DNA of 9,929 nt. Source: Burkholderiaceae bacterium. GTDB lineage: Bacteria > Pseudomonadota > Gammaproteobacteria > Burkholderiales > Burkholderiaceae_C. Shown here one piece after another: positions 1-6,405 of the stretch (position 1 is the first letter of the stretch; the number at the start of each line of letters is the position of its first letter). A program made the translations under genes and the position numbers. Where the stretch lies: positions 1 through 9,929 of the forward strand of contig JALQVJ010000106.1 in NCBI GenBank assembly GCA_023260355.1, in the 5' to 3' direction. A model generated the notes under the pieces. The model made no database searches, was not told where the DNA came from, and saw nothing but the letters and a program-made list of their open reading frames with translations.

Positions 1-885
1 ATAGGCGTCAACAACCTCGGCTCGTGTTTTGGGTCCAGTGGGCCAACCACATTGAACCCAGACACAGGCGACATTTGGGGCGCAGATTTCCCAGTCGTCA
101 CGGTTGAGGACTGGGTCAACGCCCAGGCCATGCTGCTGGACGCGCTCGGCATTGAGCAGCTGGCAGCGGTGATGGGCGGGAGCCTCGGCGGCATGCAGGC
201 CTTGTCGTGGTCACTGCAGTACCCCAAGCGGGTGCGACACGCTGTGGTCATCGCCAGTGCACCCAATCTCACGGCGGAAAATATCGCATTCAATGAGGTG
301 GCTCGCCGAGCCATCGTCACAGACCCCGAGTTCCACGACGGACATTACCGGCGCCATGGCACTCTGCCTCGAAGAGGCCTGCGCATCGCTCGCATGATTG
401 GCCACATCACCTATCTCAGCGACGACGTGATGAATGAAAAGTTCGGCCGTGCATTGCGCCAGTCCCCAGATGCCGCAATCGATGAGCAGCGCTTGGCGTA
501 TCTCTTTTCGACCCAAGACGTCGAGTTCCAAATCGAAAGCTACTTGCGTTACCAGGGCGACAAGTTTGCCGAGTATTTCGACGCCAATACGTATTTGCTG
601 ATCACACGGGCACTGGATTACTTTGATCCAGCCAAGGCCCACGGCGGGCGATTGAGTGAGGCACTGGCACAAGCCGAGTCGAGCTTTTTGTTGGTGAGCT
701 TCTCCACCGACTGGCGTTTCTCACCATCTCGCAGCCGCGAAATGGTCAAAGCACTGGTGGACAATGCCAAAGATGTGACGTACGCCGAAATTGATGCGCC
801 GCACGGCCATGACGCGTTTTTATTGGATGACCCGAGGTATCACCAATTGGTGCGCGCCTACTTTGATCAAAAGGTAGCGGCATGA
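1..885 (+). CDS. metX: Homoserine O-acyltransferase MetX (5' end missing)
   Basis: This enzyme acylates the hydroxyl of L-homoserine with acetyl-CoA or succinyl-CoA, the committed step of methionine synthesis, in the cytoplasm. The frame is open from base 1, where it reads [14 protein letters not shown], a MetX hallmark. The 294 visible residues therefore lack roughly the first 80-90 of a usual protein of about 380. It is an alpha/beta-hydrolase fold protein. The nucleophile elbow GGSLGGMQ places the catalytic Ser at codon 181-183. The acid is probably the Asp of STDW at 709-711, and the His of GHDAFL is at 808-810. Acyl-donor choice (acetyl or succinyl) cannot be settled by eye. Many proteobacterial MetX proteins encoded beside metW are annotated as succinyltransferases, so that is the likelier donor here. 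The gene ends in an ATGA overlap with metW, implying translational coupling. Its start and promoter lie outside the window. Confidence 0.95.
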   Translation: MGVNNLGSCFGSSGPTTLNPDTGDIWGADFPVVTVEDWVNAQAMLLDALGIEQLAAVMGGSLGGMQALSWSLQYPKRVRHAVVIASAPNLTAENIAFNEVARRAIVTDPEFHDGHYRRHGTLPRRGLRIARMIGHITYLSDDVMNEKFGRALRQSPDAAIDEQRLAYLFSTQDVEFQIESYLRYQGDKFAEYFDANTYLLITRALDYFDPAKAHGGRLSEALAQAESSFLLVSFSTDWRFSPSRSREMVKALVDNAKDVTYAEIDAPHGHDAFLLDDPRYHQLVRAYFDQKVAA

Positions 886-1463
886 TGGCCAACACCCTCG
901 ACCGCGCCATTGCCGAGCGGGTACCCATGGGCGCCCGGGTTTTGGACCTGGGCTGTGGTGACGGCGAGCTGTTGGCTTATCTCGCGCGCCATCGCGGCTG
1001 CACGGGCTATGGTGTTGAGATCAGCGATGACAAGGTGTTGGCCTGCGCCAAGCGCGGCGTGAATGTCTTGCAATTGAATCTCGAAGATGGGCTCAATTTG
1101 TTTGAAGATGACGCGTTTGATGTTGTCTTGCAAATTGATACGCTCCAGCACTTGCGCAATGCGGAGACGATGCTGCGAGAGACCGTGCGGGTTGGTCGCA
1201 TGGGCATCATTGCATTTCCAAACTTTGCCCATTGGCCCAATCGGTTCGCAGTCCTGCGCGGACGCATGCCAGTCACCAAGCGCTTGCCGTACCAGTGGTA
1301 CAACACGCCAAACATTCGCGTCGGAACGTTCGCGGACTTTGAGTTGCTCGCACGGGGTATGGGGCTGAGCATCATTGACGGGTTCGGTCTGAACGGCGAA
1401 GAGATGGTGCGGCATTGGCCCAATGCATTGGCCAGCACCGCGGTGTTCCAAATCCAGCGGTGA
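882..1463 (+). CDS. metW: MetW, methyltransferase-fold partner of MetX
   Basis: MetW is a small class I SAM-methyltransferase-fold protein (193 aa, usual family length) found beside metX in many proteobacteria. It is needed for methionine synthesis and is thought to act with MetX rather than as an ordinary methyltransferase. The SAM-binding motif I is visible near residue 20 as [12 protein letters not shown], and the family-typical [12 protein letters not shown] lies in the C-terminal half. The start is the first of two adjacent ATGs at 882. AAGG at 871-874 sits 7 bases upstream as a good ribosome binding site, and the ATG overlaps the metX stop as ATGA. Starting at the second ATG (885) would change only one residue. 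The stop is followed after one base by the sulP start, so the three genes probably share a transcript. Confidence 0.95.
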   Translation: MMANTLDRAIAERVPMGARVLDLGCGDGELLAYLARHRGCTGYGVEISDDKVLACAKRGVNVLQLNLEDGLNLFEDDAFDVVLQIDTLQHLRNAETMLRETVRVGRMGIIAFPNFAHWPNRFAVLRGRMPVTKRLPYQWYNTPNIRVGTFADFELLARGMGLSIIDGFGLNGEEMVRHWPNALASTAVFQIQR

Positions 1464-1464
1464 C

Positions 1465-3234
1465 ATGAGTTCGGTGACCCCTGCCCCCAACAGGTCCTTT
1501 TGGATGCGATGGTGGCCGTGGACCGCCGAAATTGGACCAAAGCAGATGCGCGCCGACGCCATGGCCGGTGTGCTGGGCATGGTGTTGTCTCTGCCGCAAG
1601 GGATTGCATTTGCGGCCTTGGCCGGCCTACCGATTGAGTATGGGGTGTACACCTCGATCGTGCCCACCATCGTGGCGGCGCTCGCAGGATCAAGTTGGCA
1701 CGTCACATCGGGCCCGACGAATGCCATTTCCTTGGCGATTCTGGCGATGTTGTCGCCCATGGCCGCTGCCGGGTCGCCCGCCTATATTCAACTGGTTTTG
1801 GTCGCCACGTTGATGGTCGGTTTGATGCAGTGGCTGATTGGGGCGTTTCGCCTAGGAGCGATGGCCAATTTCATTTCGCCAGTCGCTTTGTTTGGTTTCA
1901 CCACAGGCGCAGCCTGTCTGATCGGGGTGCATGCGCTACCAGATATTTTGGGCCTGAGTGGTGCCGTGTTAACGGGCGCCCCAGCATTGCTGGAGCGCGT
2001 GCAATCGGTCTGGAGCCAAACACAGTGGGCTGCCATCGTTGCGGCGACAGTGACCGTGGTTGGCTCGGTTGTCGCCAAGCGGTGGGCGCCACGCAGCCCC
2101 CACATGTTGATCGGCCTTTTGCTGGGTACCGTGTGGTCAATCGTTTGGCCGCACGGCCAGCATTTGATTTTGGTTGGCGAGATCCCTTCGCCGTGGCCGC
2201 AGTGGGCGTTGCCCAAACTCGATTGGACCCAGGTGTCTGAATTGCTGGGCGTGGCGTTTGCACTCACCTTGGTCGCATTGGGGCAAACGATTTCGATTGC
2301 CAAAGCACTCGCCGAGCGGTCGGGTCAGGTGATCGATCCCAATCGCGAATTCATCGGGCAAGGCTTGTCGAACATGGTCGGCGCCTGCTTCTCCTCTTAT
2401 GTGTCTTGCGGGTCGTTGAATCGCTCTGTGCCAAACTTTGAATCCGGCGCACGCACGCCACTTGCAGCGGTGTTTTCAGCAGCAATCATGTTGCTGTCGG
2501 TTGGGCTGCTCACCCCGTGGCTGGCGAAAATCCCGATGGCTGCGATCGCAGGGTTATTGCTGCTTGTTGCCTGGAGCTTGATGGGTTGGAGCCAGTGGGT
2601 GCAATTGTGGCGCTTGCATCGCCGCGATTTTGTGATTGCCGCCGTGACAGCATTTGCGACCATCGCGCTGCGCATGGAGGTCGCCATCTTGTTGGGCACG
2701 CTGTTGAGTTTGTTTGTGTTCTTATTGCGCACGGCCAAACCTGCGATGCGCAGCATGGGGTTTAACCAACCTCACGAGCCCCGAAAGTTTGTGGTGGTGG
2801 ATCAGCGCCATGATGTGCTGCCCGAGTGTCCGCAATTGAAATTGCTGCGCATGGAGGGTGAGGTGTACTTTGGAGCCACGCCGCATGTGTCTGAACGGCT
2901 GCTTCAACTGCGCCAAGCGCCCGGTGCAGCAGGCCATTTGCTGGTCATGGCCAAAAGCATGAACTTCATCGACTACGCCGGCGCCCAATTGTGGCAGCGC
3001 GAAATGCGAGAGCGCCGAGCTTTGGGCGGAGACTTGTACTTTCATCGCCCGCGGCCGGAGGTGCTGGAGATGTGGCAGCGCATTGGCTTTCTAGATGAGC
3101 TGGGCGGGGACCATGTGTTCGACGACAAGCAGAGTGCCATCGCCAGCATCGTTCCTCGCCTCAATGGCGCAACCTGTGCCGAGTGCCGCGCACGCGTGTT
3201 TCAGGAATGTGCGCAGCGTCCCGGATCGACTTGA
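1465..3234 (+). CDS. SulP-family anion permease with C-terminal STAS domain
   Basis: This is an inner-membrane transporter of the SLC26/SulP family, which moves sulfate, bicarbonate or other small anions. From the ATG at 1465 it is 589 aa. The open frame extends upstream into metW, but 1465 lies one base after the metW stop and begins MSSVTPAPNR, as expected for the cytoplasmic tail before the first helix. Residues of about 30-430 are a series of hydrophobic helices with typical SulP signatures (LPQGIAFAALAGLP, SGPTNAISLAI). Residues of about 455-565 form the STAS domain (LRMEGEVYFGA, MNFIDYAGAQLW). A tail of about 20 residues carries Cys571, Cys574 and Cys582. No strong ribosome binding site is seen, so translation is probably coupled to metW. 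Sulfate is a reasonable substrate guess given metX-metW upstream, but bicarbonate or dicarboxylate transport is not excluded. Confidence 0.9.
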   Translation: MSSVTPAPNRSFWMRWWPWTAEIGPKQMRADAMAGVLGMVLSLPQGIAFAALAGLPIEYGVYTSIVPTIVAALAGSSWHVTSGPTNAISLAILAMLSPMAAAGSPAYIQLVLVATLMVGLMQWLIGAFRLGAMANFISPVALFGFTTGAACLIGVHALPDILGLSGAVLTGAPALLERVQSVWSQTQWAAIVAATVTVVGSVVAKRWAPRSPHMLIGLLLGTVWSIVWPHGQHLILVGEIPSPWPQWALPKLDWTQVSELLGVAFALTLVALGQTISIAKALAERSGQVIDPNREFIGQGLSNMVGACFSSYVSCGSLNRSVPNFESGARTPLAAVFSAAIMLLSVGLLTPWLAKIPMAAIAGLLLLVAWSLMGWSQWVQLWRLHRRDFVIAAVTAFATIALRMEVAILLGTLLSLFVFLLRTAKPAMRSMGFNQPHEPRKFVVVDQRHDVLPECPQLKLLRMEGEVYFGATPHVSERLLQLRQAPGAAGHLLVMAKSMNFIDYAGAQLWQREMRERRALGGDLYFHRPRPEVLEMWQRIGFLDELGGDHVFDDKQSAIASIVPRLNGATCAECRARVFQECAQRPGST

Positions 3235-3296
3235 CGCCCTGACCGCCTGACCACCGGCCGGCTGATCACGGGCCGACTGGGGCTGCGACCATGGAT

Positions 3297-4475
3297 TCAA
3301 GCGGCAGGTGCGCTGCGCTGGCTGGGGTGTTTCCAGAGCCAATAGATGCCAATACCCATGGCTGCGATGGGCACCAAAGAACCGAGGTTGAGCAGCGCCC
3401 AGCCCTGCGTCGTGACCAGTGCGCCCGATGCGAACGACGTCACCGCCATGGTTGCGAAAACAAAGAAGTTGATCGCGCCCTGCGCGCGATCCTTCTCGGC
3501 AGGCTCATAGGCCTGCAAGGACAAGGTGGTGCTGCCGGTGAACACAAAATTCCAGCCGACCCCGAGCGTGAACAGCGCAATGATGAATTGGCTCAAATCG
3601 GTGCCACTCAGGGCCACAGCCACGCAAATCAGATTCAACAGCACGCCCGTGGCCATGATGGGCAGCGCCCCAAATCGCTTGATCAAATGCCCTGTGAAAA
3701 AACCCGGCGCAAACATGCCAATGATGTGCCACTCCAGGACGATCGCGGTTTGACTGAATGGCATGCCGCAAGTTTGCATCGCCAAAGGCGTGGCGGCCAT
3801 CAACAGATTCATGACGCCGTAGCTGAGCGCTGCGGAAGTGGTCGCGACAATGAATATCGGCTGCTTCATGATGTCCCGCATCGGTCGCCCGCCTGCGCCT
3901 TTTTGGGCGGTGGTTGCAACTTGCGGAAAACGGATGAAAGCCATCACGATGCCGCCCAAGACGGCCACGACACCCAGTGCAATGTAGGCGCCGACATAGG
4001 GCGTCTCTGTCATTTCGCGGGTATAGGATGCCATGGCTGGGCCGAAGACCCCGCCGGCGATCCCTGCCGCGAGCACCAAGGACACGGCCTTTTCCTTGAA
4101 TCCTGGGGCGGCAAGTTCTGCGGCTGCGAAGCGATAGAGCTGCGCGTTCGCGTTGTAGTAGCCCGCCACGATGGTGCCGACAACCAGCCAAGCGAATTGG
4201 TGCGTCATCACAGCCCAAGCGCACAACAAGGCTGAACCCAATGCGACGGCCAGCCCGCTTTGAAACGCCCATTTGCGGCCCCAGCGGCTTTGCGCTTTGG
4301 AAACCAATGACGTGCTGAGCGCACCGCCCACCACGTATCCCATCACCGGCAATGTCGCCATCCAGCCAACCGGCGCAATGCTCAGGCCGACCAAACCGTT
4401 GATGGCGATGAAAACCGCGTTGTTGATGAGAAAAAGCGACTGTGCAGTGGCCAAGAGCCAGAGGTTGGCGTTCAT
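3297..4475 (-). CDS. Major facilitator superfamily transporter, substrate unknown
   Basis: This is a 392-aa, almost entirely hydrophobic protein, the usual length for a 12-helix MFS carrier in the inner membrane. The cytoplasmic loop between helices 2 and 3 carries SKAQSRWGRKWAF, a degenerate form of the MFS motif A (G-x3-D-R-x-G-R-R) that lacks the Asp. The central loop near residue 200 separates two six-helix halves. The second half contains EWHIIGMFAPGFFTG, with a charged Glu-His pair inside a membrane stretch that may touch substrate or protons. The start is the ATG at 4475, with TAAGG at 4483-4487 spaced 7 bases away. It lies 31 bases after rsmE on the same strand and is probably the last gene of the amgK-rsmE transcript. 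It converges on sulP across 62 bases. I cannot assign a substrate: drug efflux, sugar or metabolite export are all possible. Confidence 0.85.
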   Translation of the reverse strand: MNANLWLLATAQSLFLINNAVFIAINGLVGLSIAPVGWMATLPVMGYVVGGALSTSLVSKAQSRWGRKWAFQSGLAVALGSALLCAWAVMTHQFAWLVVGTIVAGYYNANAQLYRFAAAELAAPGFKEKAVSLVLAAGIAGGVFGPAMASYTREMTETPYVGAYIALGVVAVLGGIVMAFIRFPQVATTAQKGAGGRPMRDIMKQPIFIVATTSAALSYGVMNLLMAATPLAMQTCGMPFSQTAIVLEWHIIGMFAPGFFTGHLIKRFGALPIMATGVLLNLICVAVALSGTDLSQFIIALFTLGVGWNFVFTGSTTLSLQAYEPAEKDRAQGAINFFVFATMAVTSFASGALVTTQGWALLNLGSLVPIAAMGIGIYWLWKHPSQRSAPAA

Positions 4476-4506
4476 GCGAGAGCCTTAGAGATGAAAGGCG
4501 TTGATA

Positions 4507-5259
4507 TTACTGCGAATACCCTGACCCGTATGTCACGCAAGCCAGGGCTGCCAATGCGGCGGTTTCCGCTCGCAAAATGCGCGCACCGAGTGAGGTTGGA
4601 ATGAGACCACGCTGAATCGCCAATGCCTCCTCTGAGGGCGACAAACCACCCTCGGGGCCAATCAAAAAACACATGGCGCCGTGGCTCTTGGCGGAACCGA
4701 GGGCGTCGGGCGCGGGCACCAGTGATTCGCCCTGAAAGCTGAGCACACGGAATTGCATATCGGTGCGCGCCGGGTCACATTCTGACAACCACGCAGCCAA
4801 GTTTTGTACAGGGTGGATGGTCGGTACCCGGTTGCGTCCGCACTGCTCGCAAGCGGCCACAGCAATCGATTGCCAATGCTCGCGCCGTTTGGCTGCGCGG
4901 TCATCTTTGAGCCTGACCACGGTGCGCTCGGTGTGCACAGGCGTGATGCTGGAGACACCCAACTCTGTGGCTTTTTCGACGAGCCAATCCATGCGCTCGT
5001 TCGCTGGCATGCCGATCACGAGGTGGACGGCGAGTGCGGGCTCGCGCTCGATCGATCGCTGTGCGCCGACTTTGACTTGCACGCCCGCTTTGTGCATGGC
5101 GGTGATGCTGGCTGCATACTCCCCTCCGCGCCCATCGAACAGGGTCACGGGTTGAGAGGGCTGCATCCTCAGCACTTGGATGTGTTTGGCGGCATTGCTG
5201 TCTAACTCGAGTTCAGCGCCTGAGACGAGGGCTTGCTTGCTGAATATGCGCGGTCCCAT
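4507..5259 (-). CDS. rsmE: 16S rRNA (uracil(1498)-N3)-methyltransferase RsmE
   Basis: RsmE methylates N3 of U1498 in 16S rRNA on the assembled small subunit, using SAM. The protein is 250 aa, normal for the family. Residues of about 1-75 form the PUA-like RNA-binding domain (RIFSKQAL, HIQVLRM). The rest is a SPOUT methyltransferase with the trefoil-knot signatures IGPEGGLSPSEE and LGARILRAETAAL near the C-terminus. The family motifs EKATELGV and ACEQCGR are also present. I chose the ATG at 5259 over the TTG one codon upstream, because the Shine-Dalgarno GGAG at 5267-5270 is 7 bases from the ATG and only 4 from the TTG. The gene begins 3 bases after the amgK stop, with its ribosome binding site inside amgK, so the two are almost certainly cotranscribed. 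RsmE has no known role in amino-sugar metabolism, so the pairing may be accidental. Confidence 0.96.
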   Translation of the reverse strand: MGPRIFSKQALVSGAELELDSNAAKHIQVLRMQPSQPVTLFDGRGGEYAASITAMHKAGVQVKVGAQRSIEREPALAVHLVIGMPANERMDWLVEKATELGVSSITPVHTERTVVRLKDDRAAKRREHWQSIAVAACEQCGRNRVPTIHPVQNLAAWLSECDPARTDMQFRVLSFQGESLVPAPDALGSAKSHGAMCFLIGPEGGLSPSEEALAIQRGLIPTSLGARILRAETAALAALACVTYGSGYSQ

Positions 5260-5262
5260 CAA

Positions 5263-6336
5263 TCAGCTCCGCCCGTAGGCAAATCCGGTGGCGGCATCCA
5301 GCCCTTCAAGCGAGTCAATGAAACGCAGGAGAGGTCTGAACTCGCGGTACCGGGCGCACGTGTTGTGCACATAAGCGATGAAGCGCGGCGTGTCTGCCAA
5401 ATATTGTGGCTTGCCGTCGCGCAGAGTCAGGCGGGCAAAAATACCCAAGATCTTCAGGTGCCGCTGCAAGCCCATCCATTCAATCGCCTTGAAGAATGCA
5501 CCGAAATCCTGTCCCCAATCCTCGAACTGGAACCAGTCTTGGCGTCGAACGCGCTCCCAATATCGAATCGCGATATCCATCAAAAGCGCGTCATCCCACT
5601 CGTGAAACGCATCGCGCAACAGGCTGGCAATGTCATAGGTGACGGGGCCGATCAGCGCATCTTGAAAATCAACGATGCCGAGTTGCCCTTCCCCGTCCAA
5701 CAGCAGATTGCGGGCCATGAAATCTCGGTGCACGAAAACTTGTGGGCCCTCAGTGCAGCGGCTCGCAAGCAGACCAAAGACTTGGTCCAGCATGGCGCTT
5801 TCGCCTTCCGTGAGTGGGTGTTGCCGGTGTTGGCCCACATACCACTCAGGAAACAGCGCCATTTCGCGGCGCATCACTGCGGCGTCATATGCGGGCAATG
5901 CGCCAGGCTGGGTGGCCATTTGCCATTGGGTCAAAGCGTCCAGACCCGCCATCAAGTGCCGGTGCAGTTGTGCATCCTCCATCGGCAATGACTGCAGCAA
6001 CGTTTTGGACCCCAAATCGCTGAGCAGCAAGAAACCATTGGCTGGGTCATGGTCCAGTACTTGCGGCACGCGCACACCTGCCTTTGACATGAGGGCTTGC
6101 ACGTGCACAAAGGCATCATTGCGCTCGAGTTCAGGCGGCGAGTCCATCACGATCAAGTCTCCCGCGCCATCTCGCCGTGTGACCCGAAGGTACCGTCGAA
6201 AACTGGCGTCGGCGCTGGCAAGCCTCAACGTGGTTGGGTCCAATGCATGCTGCGTGCATGCCGCGCTGAACCATGGCGTGAATGCGTGTTCGCGTTCAGC
6301 GCGCGCCCAGGTGACAGGAGAAGGGGTGTGGGTCAT
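5263..6336 (-). CDS. amgK: AmgK-type N-acetylmuramate/N-acetylglucosamine kinase (APH fold)
   Basis: This kinase of the aminoglycoside-phosphotransferase fold is most likely AmgK, which phosphorylates MurNAc and GlcNAc at the anomeric carbon. AmgK is the first step of the Pseudomonas-type peptidoglycan recycling route to UDP-MurNAc, which bypasses de novo synthesis and confers fosfomycin tolerance. Seen in the sequence: an N-lobe with SADASFRRYLRV near residue 40, the catalytic Brenner motif VHRDFMARN (His203, Asp205), and the metal-binding Asp223 in IVDFQDA. From the ATG at 6336 the protein is 357 aa, in family range. A GTG at 6378 would add 14 residues, but these include an unlikely N-terminus and intrude into the lptD control region. 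Neither start has a clear Shine-Dalgarno. A divergent position next to lptD is known for amgK in Pseudomonas, which supports the call. The usual partner murU is absent here. General homoserine/choline-type APH kinases are an alternative. Confidence 0.82.
   Translation of the reverse strand: MTHTPSPVTWARAEREHAFTPWFSAACTQHALDPTTLRLASADASFRRYLRVTRRDGAGDLIVMDSPPELERNDAFVHVQALMSKAGVRVPQVLDHDPANGFLLLSDLGSKTLLQSLPMEDAQLHRHLMAGLDALTQWQMATQPGALPAYDAAVMRREMALFPEWYVGQHRQHPLTEGESAMLDQVFGLLASRCTEGPQVFVHRDFMARNLLLDGEGQLGIVDFQDALIGPVTYDIASLLRDAFHEWDDALLMDIAIRYWERVRRQDWFQFEDWGQDFGAFFKAIEWMGLQRHLKILGIFARLTLRDGKPQYLADTPRFIAYVHNTCARYREFRPLLRFIDSLEGLDAATGFAYGRS
5267..5270 (-). promoter_or_regulatory. Ribosome binding site of rsmE (decides the start)
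   Basis: Minus-strand GGAG, 7 bases before the ATG at 5259 and lying within the last codons of amgK. It favours ATG over the TTG immediately upstream and indicates coupled translation of amgK and rsmE. Confidence 0.6.
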
Positions 6337-6405
6337 ATTGGCCAAAATGTGCGGTCGGCCGCGTAGGATAATGAACACTCATTTTAAAGTGGGTGAAGAC
6401 TTCGG
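6337..6405. promoter_or_regulatory. Divergent promoter region between amgK and lptD
   Basis: These roughly 70 bases are the only place that can hold the promoters for the amgK operon (leftward) and lptD (rightward). They are locally AT-richer (6367-6388) than the surrounding genes. On the minus strand, TTCACC and CATTAT with an 18-base spacer give a weak sigma-70-like match for amgK. On the plus strand, GATAAT at 6367-6372 is one mismatch from the -10 consensus, but no good -35 stands at the right distance. The region's role is inferred from the layout; the exact boxes are guesses. Confidence 0.4.
6392..6396 (+). promoter_or_regulatory. Candidate ribosome binding site for lptD
   Basis: GGTGA, complementary to the 16S rRNA 3' end, 9 bases before the TTG at 6406. 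It supports the most upstream lptD start. Two later in-frame TTGs (6424, 6430) compete with this choice. Confidence 0.35.

Noticed and set aside
867..1760. 297-codon open frame on the minus strand across metW and the sulP start
   Set aside because: It is antisense to two well-recognised genes, its translation has no recognisable motif, and long antisense frames are expected in GC-rich DNA.
3235..3296. Bidirectional terminator between the converging sulP and MFS genes
   Set aside because: A short inverted repeat (CGGCC at 3255-3259, GGCCG at 3271-3275) has only 5 paired bases, an 11-base loop and no T-run on either strand.
3291..4235. 314-codon plus-strand frame opposite the MFS gene
   Set aside because: The translation is rich in His, Arg, Gln and Asp with no domain-like pattern, typical of the reverse of a hydrophobic membrane protein gene.
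5233..5991. 252- and 250-codon plus-strand frames opposite amgK (5233-5991 and 5675-6427)
   Set aside because: They shadow a gene with clear kinase motifs and have no motif of their own. Only the last 18 codons of the second (6371-6427) were kept, as a possible leader.
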